Positions 1 to 8,583 of a stretch of DNA of 64,000 nt are shown here, one piece after another; position 1 is the stretch's first letter; every line of letters begins with the position of its first letter. Below the pieces are notes generated by a model. It did no database searches, was not told the origin of the DNA, and saw only the letters and a program-made list of their open reading frames with translations. The stretch is from contig CALCNX010000122.1 in the NCBI GenBank assembly GCA_937899715.1, forward strand, positions 1-64,000, in the 5' to 3' direction. Both the position numbers and the translations under genes were made by a program. This DNA comes from an uncultured bacterium. GTDB taxonomy: Bacteria > Bacteroidota > Ignavibacteria > Kapaibacteriales > UBA4661.

Positions 1-455
1 TGGGATGGATGAGAAAACTCTAATTTACCTAAATCAACTTGATTTTAACACTACCAGTTTTTGAAATACTTGGAGGCACACGTACCGTGAACTCAAGCAC
101 TAAACAGGAGGAACAGATGGAATCATAGAGCGAATTTCACCACTTTGATTTTCTATCGACGTTTTTGTAATGATACAATTTGCAAGAAAACTAATTTCTG
201 TGCAAATCCAATGACCGTAATGACCGAGAGGGTAAAAGTAATGACCGAGCCCCCCATTCTAATGACCGACAGCTATTGCACAGAATCAATTTTTTGTTAA
301 GGGAAGGAGCGAAATCCCGCAAGAGCAAGAGGTAAGAATTGTTGCTGGTAAAGATATTAAACGGTTGTCGCAATATCAAACAGCGAAGCACCATTGATAT
401 TCTCAATTACTATTACCGAGGCACTCCGCATTATTCCTTTATCTTTTCTTTGCTG
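1..455. other. Intergenic stretch without a recognisable gene
   Basis: No reading frame here looks like a real gene. The only sizeable open frame (minus strand, about 191-406) is Leu/Arg/Ser-rich low-complexity translation with no ribosome binding site or family resemblance. The stretch contains the repeat cassette at 196-285, described separately. Bases 286-455 form a plain region just past the stop codon of the HAD hydrolase gene. Nothing else was recognised. Confidence 0.6.
196..285. repeat. Four short repeats framed by a 10-bp inverted repeat
   Basis: The octamer AATGACCG occurs four times, starting at 210, 219, 240 and 261. The last three are spaced exactly 21 bp apart (two helical turns) and sit in the longer unit TAATGACCGA. 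The block is framed by a perfect 10-bp inverted repeat, TTCTGTGCAA at 196-205 and TTGCACAGAA at 276-285. Read on the minus strand the block starts TGTCGGTCATT and repeats CGGTCATT. This resembles the multiple short repeats at the ends of IS21-type elements, but no istA/istB gene is visible. It could be a solo IS end or a protein-binding array. The repeats are seen directly; the identity is inferred. Confidence 0.5.
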
Positions 456-1154
456 TTATTCGTTTGTAGCGTCTTTCTCTGCGACGGGCGCAAGCAAATC
501 TACAATTAACTCAAGGCTGTCAGGGTGCTGAAGCCAGAGTGTACGCAGTCCGCAAGCACGAGCGGCTTCGATATGCTGGTGAGAATCGTCAATGAAGAGT
601 GTCTCCGAAGGCTCATAGTGCATTGTTTGGAGTACAGCGTGAAAAATAGCCGTGTCGGGTTTACGCAAACCCATTTGGTACGAATAAAAGAGCTTTTCAA
701 AGAGAGAAAATAATTCCTGACACTCCGGCTTGACGTGCTCGATGTGCGATTCGTTTGTATTGCTCAGAAGCACAAGACTATAGTGCTGCTTCAAGCGCCA
801 AATGAGGGCGTTCCGCCCTGGGTACACGCCAAGTAACATGGAATTCCACGCTCTTGATAATTCCTCGTCGCTCCCTTCCAGTCCCAATTCTGTTCGGAGT
901 CCCTCACAAAATTCTGCGGTCGAAACCGCCCCAATTTCATACTTGCTGAATATCTCCGGTTGTGTTTGGCGTGTGTAGGAAATATGTGGTGCGGAAGATG
1001 TATCCTTAGACTCCGTGCTTGAGGGCTTTTGCAATGCGGCAAACTCATGTTCGACCAGCGAATAGTCAACATTGTAGAGCACACCACCCAAGTCGAAAAT
1101 GATATTTTTTATGCCATAAAATGTGTCATGAATCTGTGCTGTGCCGTTTGTCAT
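456..1154 (-). CDS. HAD-superfamily hydrolase (YihX-like phosphatase)
   Basis: Predicted cytoplasmic HAD phosphatase of subfamily IA, about 232 aa, probably acting on a small sugar phosphate or similar metabolite. All four HAD motifs are visible: motif I FDLGGVL with the nucleophile Asp, motif II LLSNTNES, the motif III lysine in GLRKPD, and motif IV FIDDSHQH. As in YihX-type enzymes, the usual second Asp of DxD is replaced (DLG). The start at 1154 (MTNGTAQIHD) was chosen because the 21 residues before it are poorly conserved-looking extension. The gene lies downstream of tRNA-His on the same strand but is separated from it by a terminator hairpin. The substrate cannot be read from the sequence. 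Confidence 0.85.
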   Translation of the reverse strand: MTNGTAQIHDTFYGIKNIIFDLGGVLYNVDYSLVEHEFAALQKPSSTESKDTSSAPHISYTRQTQPEIFSKYEIGAVSTAEFCEGLRTELGLEGSDEELSRAWNSMLLGVYPGRNALIWRLKQHYSLVLLSNTNESHIEHVKPECQELFSLFEKLFYSYQMGLRKPDTAIFHAVLQTMHYEPSETLFIDDSHQHIEAARACGLRTLWLQHPDSLELIVDLLAPVAEKDATNE

Positions 1155-1218
1155 AAACGCTACAAAATGTGGTGAAAAGGGCGTGAACTCAAAAGGGACA
1201 AAGGATACAAGATGCAAA

Positions 1219-1267
1219 AAAGAAACGAGATATTCTGCGCATTTGCCTCAGAACACCTCGTTTCTTT
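1219..1267 (-). terminator. Intrinsic terminator downstream of tRNA-His
   Basis: An 11-bp perfect stem (AAAGAAACGAG at 1219-1229 with CTCGTTTCTTT at 1257-1267) encloses a second small stem (TTCTG/CAGAA). On the minus strand it is followed by a T-rich run. It lies between tRNA-His and the HAD gene, so it probably ends the tRNA transcript. A T-rich run on the plus side makes it potentially bidirectional. Confidence 0.7.
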
Positions 1268-1304
1268 TCTTTTTTCGCAAGACTATCATATTGCCGTCTC
1301 GAAG

Positions 1305-1378
1305 GGCGAGTGACGGGGCTTGAACCCGCGACACCCAAAGCCACAATCTGGTGCTCTACCAACTGAGCTACACCCGCC
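1305..1378 (-). tRNA. tRNA-His (anticodon GTG)
   Basis: The minus strand folds into a complete cloverleaf. The acceptor GCGGGTG pairs with CACTCGC (one G-T pair), the D arm is GCTC...GAGC, the anticodon loop is TTGTGGC with anticodon GTG, and the T arm is GCGGG-TTCAAGC-CCCGT. The extra 5' G at position -1 that is diagnostic of tRNA-His is encoded and pairs with C73. The 3' CCA is not encoded, so it must be added enzymatically. The gene stands alone and is followed by a terminator hairpin. Confidence 0.95.
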
Positions 1379-1478
1379 ATGATTACTGATGCAAATTAAG
1401 TAGTCTTAAAAAGAACGACTAATTTACAGCAAGGTGAGCGGATTTCCAAGAACTTTTTGCATATCCCGGCAAGTGGCT

Positions 1479-2567
1479 TTACATGGGGTTTTCGCCCGGA
1501 GCAACACCAACATAACAAACCCGATATTTACCTTGCAGTCGCGCCACGTAAAACGCCCATTTGTAATCAGCGTTCAGCTCTTTTGCAATTTTGTTATTCC
1601 GTCGAAGAATTTCGGCTTGCTCCTTCGTGAGCTGTTTCGTGTCTGCCATATCGGGAGCAATTTCAGTAAATCTATTCAATTCTTTGGAGGTGACTGTCAA
1701 GCAGTAAAGCTGTGCCCCTATCGGTACAAGACCATTGGGCAAATAGATATTGTCGTCTTCTGTTTTGGGGCGGGCTTGGAAGTCGCTTGCTTTCTTGGCT
1801 TGTAGCACTTTGCGCAACGCCGGAAAAAGTACGACGTGATAATTCATCATAAAATCTGTCTTGGAAACAAGATCGGTCAATGCACCTTCGGGACGGACGT
1901 AATTACTACCCACAAGCGGGAATGCGGTCATGTAGGCAAGTTTAACGGAGTCTTGCGCTGTAAGGGCTTGCACATATTCAGCCCAATATGCGCTAAATGG
2001 CTCAATATCAATGTTCGGCACATTGTCTTCGTTCTCTTTCATAAAGCAAACACTGCCTTGCAGTTTTGGCGCGAGGGGTATGTAAACAGGCTTGTAGCTA
2101 TCCCACTGGGTATAGAGGGTGTATTTATTCCGTACAAGAGAGAATAAATGCGCTCCAACTTGATAGCGCCCGGTAAGCGAATCGTGGTTCTCACCATAAC
2201 GCTGAAAATAAACGTTGAGCGTGTCGTCCTTCTCGCTCACGCTGCAAATAAGTTCGCTGGAATGGTGCGGTCCATTCGCCGAAAGATTTGCCCGCAAAGA
2301 ATCGCCGGACTGACGCACCGTGAGAACGTGCCCAACAAATATTGCCGTTGGATTTGCTTCGCCGATGTCGCCGCCGCCGTATTCATCGAAGTGAAAATAT
2401 CCAACCCAGATATTTTGGGCAGTTGTGGATGTTCCGAATTCATACTCGCCCGTAGAACCAACTTTTTTCCGACAGCCTTCAAATGCAAAACACATAACCA
2501 GAGCAAGTGTGAGCGGTGCGAACAACGCCCCACGAGCAGGTAACTTTGACAAAAAGAAGTATTTCAT
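1479..2567 (-). CDS. Hypothetical lipoprotein
   Basis: This 362-aa protein begins with a lysine-containing n-region and a hydrophobic stretch (PLTLALVMCFAF) ending in EGC at about residue 32. That suggests signal peptidase II cleavage and lipid anchoring; the residue at -3 (F) is not ideal for a lipobox. The mature part is rich in Tyr, Asp and polar residues with no family recognised. A middle section (about residues 185-220, DIEPFSAYWAEYVQAL) resembles generic beta/alpha periplasmic domains. The gene is monocistronic and divergent from the chemoreceptor gene. Function is unknown. Confidence 0.7.
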   Translation of the reverse strand: MKYFFLSKLPARGALFAPLTLALVMCFAFEGCRKKVGSTGEYEFGTSTTAQNIWVGYFHFDEYGGGDIGEANPTAIFVGHVLTVRQSGDSLRANLSANGPHHSSELICSVSEKDDTLNVYFQRYGENHDSLTGRYQVGAHLFSLVRNKYTLYTQWDSYKPVYIPLAPKLQGSVCFMKENEDNVPNIDIEPFSAYWAEYVQALTAQDSVKLAYMTAFPLVGSNYVRPEGALTDLVSKTDFMMNYHVVLFPALRKVLQAKKASDFQARPKTEDDNIYLPNGLVPIGAQLYCLTVTSKELNRFTEIAPDMADTKQLTKEQAEILRRNNKIAKELNADYKWAFYVARLQGKYRVCYVGVAPGENPM

Positions 2568-2919
2568 GGCGAAAAAAATAGTGAGTAAGGTAAGGATTTG
2601 TCGGTAAAATTATGCAAATTCGTGATTGCGTTGAGAATTATTCGCGTTTTCTGTTATCTCAATCTGCAAAATTTTGATACGACAGGTTGCTTGTGCAGGT
2701 CTCAAGGAATCATAACGAGGCAGGGGCGGCAAAAGCACCTGCTCTTGATACCGCCCAAAATACTCGACTTCAAAAAAACTCACAAGTACCAAATTGCATA
2801 ATTCAAATACCAAGATTTCATAATTGTGGAGTAATCGTGCAGCATGACGCTGTAAGTTGACGAATTATTCACATCGCAGCATACATTCTCTCATTGTGCT
2901 GCTTATACCACTCCGATAT
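2568..2919. other. Divergent intergenic region, no gene
   Basis: About 350 bp separate the minus-strand lipoprotein gene from the chemoreceptor start chosen at 2920, so both promoters should lie here. The region is AT-rich. I found no convincing hairpin, tandem repeat or conserved promoter box. The chemoreceptor frame is open upstream to 2857 but that extension is not convincing. Confidence 0.4.
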
Positions 2920-4713
2920 ATGGCACAACAACCACGTTTTGGTATTCAACAAAAATTGGTTTCTCTTGTTTTGGTCTTACTGCTTGGTATTGCAGGCTTT
3001 ATTGCGATGTTCTTTCCGCTTCGGCAGAAAGCGCAGATGACCAAATATCTTCAAGAAAAAGTTCGTGTAACGGCACAAATGATTGCGTTCAATTCCTCGA
3101 CCGGAATGGCGTTTGATGATGCCGCCGCCGTCCAGGCTACACTGGAAGTGCTACCGACACTGACAGGCGTTAAATTTGCTGCGGTCTTTAGCACTGCGGG
3201 GCAAGAAGTTGCGTCCTATAAGCCTGATAATACTTACAAAATATTACAAGATGATATTAAAATTCTTCTCAAATCTACGGACAAGCAAGTAGTCGAGGCA
3301 AACGGTATTGCGCTATATGCCGAGCCTGTTGTCTATCAAGGCAATACGAGCGGAAAAGTGATTGTAGGGATAAGCCTTGCCGACCTCAGTAATGACGCGG
3401 CTGAGAGCCGTATGATTGCCATCGGTATTGGTGTTGGGATTTTAGTTATTGGTGGTGTTGTTGTGCTACTTCTGAGTGCCCGCATTGTGCGTCCGCTCAA
3501 AACACTTTCGCGTGCTGCGGAGCAAGTATCGTTGGGTAATTTTGAAGCCACCGTGAAAATCAATACCAGAGACGAAGTGGAGGTACTTGCAACGGCATTC
3601 AATGACATGGTTCAGAATATCAGTCGTGCCATTGACCATATGGAAAAAACCTCACGTGCTGAGGACATGGCACGCAAAGCAGAAGGTGCTCGCCGTGCAT
3701 TGCAAGAGCAACAGGAGTATCTTCAAGAGTCAGCAAATCGTATTTTGCAAGCAATGGAATATCTGGCAAGTGGCGACATTTCGGTTCAATTACCAACAAA
3801 CAACGCCCAAGATGACGTGATGAATAAGATTTCTATCGGTTTTAATAATGCTACTGCCAACATCCGCCAGCTTATTGAAGATGTTATCCATGCTGCCCAT
3901 GCCACTGCCGACATCAGTGCAGCTATTTCCTCGCACTCGGCAGAAATGGCGGACGGCGCACAAAATCAGATGATACAGGTGCATCGTATCTCGAAAGAAA
4001 TCGGCAGTATGGTCGGCATTATTGAGGAAAGCTCCGACCAAGCTATCAGTGCTGCCCGCGAATCTACCGAAGCCAGCAACGACGCGCAGCAGGGCGGTAA
4101 CGTTGTACGAGAAGCAATTACAGGTATGAATGCAATTAGCGAAGTTGTGGGACAATCGGTAGAAACCGTACAAGCACTGGGGCAAAGCAGTAAGCAAATT
4201 GGGGCTATTATCCGCGTCATTGCCGAGATTGCTGACCAAACGAATCTTTTGGCACTAAACGCCGCCATCGAAGCCGCTCGTGCCGGTGAGCAAGGGCGAG
4301 GCTTTGCGGTTGTTGCCGACGAAGTGCGCAAACTTGCCGAGCGCACACAAACAGCAACCAAAGAAATATCCGCCACGATCACCCAAATTCAGCGCGACAC
4401 GCAGCAAGTTGTGAAATCTATGCAAGCAAGCGTTCAAAATGTTGAACAGGGCAAGATGGCTGCTGCAAAGGCATCCGACGCTCTGGAGCGCATTATTACA
4501 CGCACCGCAGGAGTAGCAGAGAATATCAACGCACTTGCGACAATGAGTCAGAGCCTGACCAAACGCAGCGACAGCATGGCAGATATTATCAACGACATTA
4601 AGCGTGTTACCCGCCAATCTTCCGAACTGACCGCCGCCACTGCTCAAGGTGCAAGCGAATTAAGTAACTCGAAAGACCAATTACTACACTCCATTGAGAA
4701 CTTCAAGGTATAA
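2920..4713 (+). CDS. Methyl-accepting chemotaxis protein with CHASE8-like sensor
   Basis: Transmembrane chemoreceptor of about 597 aa that would signal to a CheA/CheW complex. TM1 spans about residues 12-33. A periplasmic sensor of about 130 residues follows; its pattern (NSSTGMAFDDAAAVQATLEV) fits the CHASE8 family. TM2 is at about 165-190, then a HAMP domain (to about 245), a second HAMP-like linker (about 270-330) and the coiled-coil signalling domain. The highly conserved hairpin tip (DQTNLLALNAAIEAARAGEQ) lies near residue 440. Translation probably starts at MAQQPRFGIQQ, which leaves a short cytoplasmic tail before TM1; the frame is open to 2857. No other chemotaxis genes are nearby, so it is an orphan receptor. 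The ligand is unknown. Confidence 0.9.
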   Translation: MAQQPRFGIQQKLVSLVLVLLLGIAGFIAMFFPLRQKAQMTKYLQEKVRVTAQMIAFNSSTGMAFDDAAAVQATLEVLPTLTGVKFAAVFSTAGQEVASYKPDNTYKILQDDIKILLKSTDKQVVEANGIALYAEPVVYQGNTSGKVIVGISLADLSNDAAESRMIAIGIGVGILVIGGVVVLLLSARIVRPLKTLSRAAEQVSLGNFEATVKINTRDEVEVLATAFNDMVQNISRAIDHMEKTSRAEDMARKAEGARRALQEQQEYLQESANRILQAMEYLASGDISVQLPTNNAQDDVMNKISIGFNNATANIRQLIEDVIHAAHATADISAAISSHSAEMADGAQNQMIQVHRISKEIGSMVGIIEESSDQAISAARESTEASNDAQQGGNVVREAITGMNAISEVVGQSVETVQALGQSSKQIGAIIRVIAEIADQTNLLALNAAIEAARAGEQGRGFAVVADEVRKLAERTQTATKEISATITQIQRDTQQVVKSMQASVQNVEQGKMAAAKASDALERIITRTAGVAENINALATMSQSLTKRSDSMADIINDIKRVTRQSSELTAATAQGASELSNSKDQLLHSIENFKV

Positions 4714-4736
4714 AAGAAATACTGAAAAAGTGGATT

Positions 4737-6134
4737 TTATCGTTGTACCACAATCTGTACCGTTGACCGTGCCGTAGCAGAATGCAGTACGCACCAATAC
4801 ACGCCCTCCGCCAAGCTCGTTACATCCACCGTACGTTGATGCTCTCCTTCAGCAAAAAGCTCATCCCCAAGTTCCGCAATTTCTCGCCCGACGGCATCCA
4901 CAAGACTTAATCGAATATGAACTGCACGTTCCACCTGAAAACGGAGTACAGTCTGCGAGGATGCCGGGTTCGGTGCACATTCAAGAGTTTTTAATGAGGA
5001 ATACTCCGCGAGACCTGTAACCAAGCGCGGTCTCGTGCTCGTATTGAGAAACCACCATTCCAGCGCATACCATGCACTTTTGCGTTGCATCGTATTGTCA
5101 AGCGGGAGCGGGCGTTGTTGCTGACCGTCGGGTCGAGCAGCCGTGGTGTTCAAATTGGTGTATTTATCGCTTATGCCCCATGTAATGAAGCCAATGACGG
5201 CAGTATTATTCATAGCGACCGAGCAGTAGTCACCGTACATCTTGGCAACACCATCATCGCGCTGTTGCGTATTCGACGGCAGAGAGCGGTCATCACAGTC
5301 AAATTCAGTGATAATAATTTTCAGTCCTAACGCTGCCACATCGTTCAAAAATTTCCTAAATGCGCTCATATTTGCATTAAATTTTTGCGTATCTGCCGAG
5401 CGTATATGTGCTTGTATGCCAAGTGCATGGATAGGAACACGCTTTGCCTGAAGGCGTTTGAGGAGGTTCAAAATCGCATCGGTGCGGGCAGTGTCATCAA
5501 ATTCCACGTCGTATTCGTTGTACACCAGTAGTGCTGCGGGGTCTGCCTCGGCAGCAGCACGAAAAGCAATTTCAATATAATTTTCCCCAAGAAATTGATA
5601 CCAAGGGCTGTTGCGGAGTTTATTGGGCGTATTGTCGCTTGGCTGTATGACTTCATTGACAACATCCCACGAATATACTTGCCCTTTGTAGCGCCCGACG
5701 ACAGTTTTGATATGATCGCGGAGGACTTGTTCAGCATTGGTACGATTGACCGTGCCGGAAAACCAGCTTGGGAGCGCCTGATGCCAGCAAAGGGTGTGCC
5801 CATGCACGAGCATACCATTCTGCCGGGCGAAATTAACGATATAGTCCGAGTCAGCGAAATAATAGGTGCTCGCCGTCGGGCGTAACCTGTCCCATTTCAT
5901 TTCATATTCTGCCGTCAGAATACCGCATTCGTCAATAACGGCTTGGCGATAGGCGGTATCTGTTCTGAGGCGGTCTTCGGTTGTTGCTGCGCCAAAGAAC
6001 ATATTTTTTGCCGTGGCGCGGGTGCGCAAACCGTTTGTTTGTGCATGAAGGGTTTGGTCGAGCATTGGTGAAGCAACAAAACTAGCAGCAGCGCCTGCGG
6101 CGAGATAGTGCAAAAAAGAGCGGCGACTGAGCAT
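4737..6134 (-). CDS. GH10 endo-1,4-beta-xylanase with Tat signal and T9SS sorting domain
   Basis: Secreted glycoside hydrolase family 10 enzyme (465 aa) expected to cut xylan backbones. The N-terminus reads SRRSFLHYLAAGAAASF, a twin-arginine signal. The GH10 barrel follows, with HGHTLCWHQALPSWF, the acid/base Glu in WDVVNEV (about residue 160) and the nucleophile Glu in ITEFDCDD (about residue 277). From about residue 382 there is an 80-residue beta-sandwich tail (APNPASSQTVLRF... to a basic C-terminus) matching type A sorting domains of the type IX secretion system. The protein should therefore reach the cell surface or medium. It is convergent with the chemoreceptor gene and not in a polysaccharide-utilisation locus. 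Confidence 0.9.
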   Translation of the reverse strand: MLSRRSFLHYLAAGAAASFVASPMLDQTLHAQTNGLRTRATAKNMFFGAATTEDRLRTDTAYRQAVIDECGILTAEYEMKWDRLRPTASTYYFADSDYIVNFARQNGMLVHGHTLCWHQALPSWFSGTVNRTNAEQVLRDHIKTVVGRYKGQVYSWDVVNEVIQPSDNTPNKLRNSPWYQFLGENYIEIAFRAAAEADPAALLVYNEYDVEFDDTARTDAILNLLKRLQAKRVPIHALGIQAHIRSADTQKFNANMSAFRKFLNDVAALGLKIIITEFDCDDRSLPSNTQQRDDGVAKMYGDYCSVAMNNTAVIGFITWGISDKYTNLNTTAARPDGQQQRPLPLDNTMQRKSAWYALEWWFLNTSTRPRLVTGLAEYSSLKTLECAPNPASSQTVLRFQVERAVHIRLSLVDAVGREIAELGDELFAEGEHQRTVDVTSLAEGVYWCVLHSATARSTVQIVVQR

Positions 6135-6309
6135 AACGCATATTGAAAAATGAGGTGCAATTATGCACGTGAGATGATGGTGTAAAATACGATTTTTCTT
6201 GAAAAAAAATTTACCTCAAATAAACTACTGACATACTGTTGTCAGCAGGCATCCGTAATTTTGTCTATGTAAATCATTATTGTATTATTTATCGGCAGGA
6301 GAAAAGAGC

Positions 6310-6723
6310 ATGAAAGCATTAAAAATCAATTTCGTAGCGATTGCTGTTTTGGCAGTAGCTTTTCAGCTTACCAACGTTGCGTGGTATAGTTTGGCGGGTG
6401 ACAAGTGGTTAGAATTGGCTGGCTTGAAGAATGCAACAAACATGGAACCAAACCCAATCGCATACGTGATATCTCTCCTTAATGCTGCACTTTTTTGTTT
6501 TATGATAGCATGGCTCTTCACGAAAATCCGCGTGGAAACTGCTCTTCAGGGAATTATCTATGCTGTTTCATTCTATGGTTGCTTTGTCTTTTTCGAGTCC
6601 ATGACAAAGGATATGTTTCATCTTCGCCCGCTCATGCTGACGCTTATCAATGAAGGTGTGAATTTTATAAATTACACGCTTGCCGGTGCGGTGCTTGGCG
6701 TGTGGAGAAAATACGAGGCATAA
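6310..6723 (+). CDS. DUF1761 family membrane protein
   Basis: Small integral membrane protein (137 aa) with four predicted helices. The first contains the AFQLTNVAWYSLAGDKWLE pattern typical of DUF1761 (hydrophobic run, Trp-Tyr, then Gly-x-x-Trp). The start at 6310 is supported by a purine-rich site (GCAGGAGAAA) just upstream; the frame is open to 6280 without a better site. It is the first of three closely spaced plus-strand genes with the AlkD-like and VOC genes. The molecular function of the family is unknown. Confidence 0.75.
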   Translation: MKALKINFVAIAVLAVAFQLTNVAWYSLAGDKWLELAGLKNATNMEPNPIAYVISLLNAALFCFMIAWLFTKIRVETALQGIIYAVSFYGCFVFFESMTKDMFHLRPLMLTLINEGVNFINYTLAGAVLGVWRKYEA

Positions 6724-6778
6724 CATTCAAGATACATTTCTAACCAAGGTTTTATTAAAGAAAGGACGGTTTGACACA

Positions 6779-7456
6779 ATGACCCTGAACGATGTAATGA
6801 TGACACTTCTAGCTGCCGGAAGCGAGCAAACACGAAAGACCTACACGCGGCACGGTATCAAAGGTGCAATGTTCGGTGTGAGTTATGCGGTATTGGGGAA
6901 ACTTCGCAAAAAAATCAAATATGACCAGTCTCTTGCGCAAGAGCTTTGGGAAACCGATAACCATGATGCACGAATACTGGCAACGATGATAGCCGACCCC
7001 TCAAGTTGTACAGCCGCGCTCATGGAGGATTGGGCAAAAGTGCTTGACAACTACGCCCTTGCCGATGCTTTGGGGCAACTCGCCGCACAAACTCCCGAAG
7101 CCCATAAACTTATGACGCGCTGGATGCAATCGGATGATGAGTGGTTGGGACAAATGGGATGGACAATCCTGAGCACGGAAGCAAGAAACGGCACGCTGCC
7201 CGATAGTTTTTTTGTGCCATACCTACCGATTATAGAACGTGAGATTCATTTGCAGAAAAACCGTGTGCGCTACGCTATGAACGGTACATTGGTGAGTATT
7301 GGCGGTCGTGGTGGCGCACTGGAAGAACAAGCACTCGCATCTGCCGCAAGGATAGGAAAAGTGCGTGTTGACCACGGCGACACAAATTGCAAAACACCCG
7401 ATGCTGCCGCCTATATTAAGAAAATCACTGCTCGACGTGAAGCTACGACCGTATAG
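6779..7456 (+). CDS. DNA alkylation repair enzyme (AlkD-like)
   Basis: All-helical HEAT-like protein (225 aa) of the AlkC/AlkD family, DNA glycosylases that excise N3- and N7-alkylpurines without base flipping. The repeats are recognisable from ELWETDNHDARILATMIADP, through MEDWAKVLDNYALADALG (the conserved W...D segment that faces DNA), to the later WTILSTEAR repeat. An upstream AAAGGACGG supports the start at 6779; the frame extends back into the preceding gene but without a good start. It probably shares an operon with the DUF1761 gene. The family is clear, the exact lesion range is not. Confidence 0.8.
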   Translation: MTLNDVMMTLLAAGSEQTRKTYTRHGIKGAMFGVSYAVLGKLRKKIKYDQSLAQELWETDNHDARILATMIADPSSCTAALMEDWAKVLDNYALADALGQLAAQTPEAHKLMTRWMQSDDEWLGQMGWTILSTEARNGTLPDSFFVPYLPIIEREIHLQKNRVRYAMNGTLVSIGGRGGALEEQALASAARIGKVRVDHGDTNCKTPDAAAYIKKITARREATTV

Positions 7457-7499
7457 TGTCGCAACAATAATCTTTTTACAATTTTTTCTTTTGGATACC

Positions 7500-7910
7500 A
7501 TGAAAAACTTGAACGTTTACCTGACATTTCCCGGAACCTGCAAAGATGCTCTCACGCACTATAAAGAAGCGCTTGGTGGTGATATTGTGAGCCTTCAAAC
7601 TTTTGGCGAAACCCCTTCTCCCAATATTCCCGAAGACCAAAAAAATAACGTAATGCACTCTGAGTTCAGATCGGGTGATATATACTTCATGGCTTCAGAC
7701 TCAATGCAGGGTCAGCCTCTTACTTCGGGGGACACTGTTACACTCGCTATCGGCTTGGATAGTCTTGAAGAACAAGAATCTATTTTTAGCAAACTCTCGG
7801 ACGGCGGTGCAGTCACAATGCCGCTTCAAGATACCTTTTGGGGGGCACGATTCGGTATGCTCACGGACAAATTTGGGATTAACTGGATGCTGAATTGCGA
7901 GAAAAAGTGA
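7500..7910 (+). CDS. VOC-family (PhnB/glyoxalase-like) protein
   Basis: Small cytoplasmic protein (136 aa) of the vicinal-oxygen-chelate fold, PhnB-like subgroup. Seen: the opening beta strand and helix (YLTFPGTCKDALTHYKEALG), the middle FRSGDIYFMASDS strand, and the closing WGARFGMLTDKFGINWML motif, which is very typical of PhnB-like proteins. Metal-binding residues are not strictly conserved in this subgroup, so an enzymatic role is uncertain. It starts 43 bp after the AlkD-like gene and is the last gene of that small cluster, followed by hairpins. Confidence 0.85.
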   Translation: MKNLNVYLTFPGTCKDALTHYKEALGGDIVSLQTFGETPSPNIPEDQKNNVMHSEFRSGDIYFMASDSMQGQPLTSGDTVTLAIGLDSLEEQESIFSKLSDGGAVTMPLQDTFWGARFGMLTDKFGINWMLNCEKK

Positions 7911-7945
7911 TTGGTGCTTACGTTAGAATGTGTAAAAATGCCCTT

Positions 7946-7965
7946 ACCTCAGACCGTTCTGAGGT
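7946..7965 (+). terminator. Hairpin after the VOC gene, possible terminator
   Basis: Perfect 8-bp stem ACCTCAGA/TCTGAGGT with a CCGT loop, 35 bp past the stop codon. There is no clear U-run after it, so it may act as a weak terminator or 3'-end stabiliser. A second, longer hairpin follows only 3 bp later. Confidence 0.45.
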
Positions 7966-7968
7966 CAG

Positions 7969-8021
7969 ATTCACAAGGTCTTACAAAATACCTAGAATGG
8001 TACTTGTAAGACTTTGTGAAT
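7969..8021. repeat. Long 18-bp inverted repeat (hairpin)
   Basis: Arms 7969-7986 (ATTCACAAGGTCTTACAA) and 8004-8021 are complementary at 17 of 18 positions, the exception being a G-U pair. The 17-base loop contains an extra TACC/GGTA stem. The structure is long for a simple terminator and lies in a region with transposase debris, so it may be a transposon-derived palindrome or MITE relic. Confidence 0.6.
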
Positions 8022-8275
8022 AGTACCTAATGTCTCTACCATTGCTATCAAACCCAGGCATTATCAAATTTTATGCTCTTGCATGAAGCGCATAGTTTTT
8101 AAATCCTCTCATATTCAAACGAAAGAAGATATACGCCTTGCGATTATAGAAGTACAATTGGCGAATTAAAAGTTAAAGATGTTGGCAACAAGTGCTGCGA
8201 CAAGCCGCCCTTCCGCTCCAAAAATATGAATAATCAGCCCTTGAAGGGAAAAAGCCTTTGTGATTGTGTAAAAAC
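8022..8275. other. Intergenic DNA, no gene recognised
   Basis: No plausible coding frame was found. Short open frames exist on the minus strand but end quickly. The small palindromic stretch CCCTTGAAGGG near 8239-8249 lies just past the end of the transposase remnant and might be part of an old element end, but this cannot be shown. Confidence 0.35.
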
Positions 8276-8431
8276 TCATTTTTTAGTCAAATGTTGCAGT
8301 AGCAGTCGGATCATGCCAAGTTCAACAAAGGGATGGTGAGAAGTGGACGATAGTTGGTAGTCTTTGGCTAACCAACGTGCAAAAGAAAGCTAGACAAAGT
8401 CACGCCCGACAAATCCATCATCGTTTGAGCG
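8276..8431 (-). pseudogene. Remnant of an IS5-type transposase C-terminus
   Basis: The minus strand encodes, up to a TGA at 8276-8278, a tail reading SFARWLAKDYQLSSTSHH followed by PFVELGMIRLLLQHL. This resembles the C-terminus of IS5/IS427-group DDE transposases (…FAWL..RRL.KDYE…A.IRLLL..L). An in-frame TAG at 8390-8392 interrupts it and the N-terminal two thirds are missing, so it is a decayed fragment. Identification rests on pattern memory over about 35 residues and is not certain. Confidence 0.5.
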
Positions 8432-8583
8432 GAACAAATGCGTTATTGCTTTTCGGACTAAGAACAACTTAATATGATCATCTTCCAGAGCGAGAGAGCA
8501 GGCGATATATGGAATCATCCTTGCCACACCGAAAAAAATATGTAAATTCGCTGCATCAAATTTTCTTCACTCTTGCTACTGCT

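Noticed and set aside
191..406. 71-codon minus-strand open frame at the window start
   Set aside because: Leu/Ser/Arg-rich translation, no ribosome site, overlaps the repeat cassette.
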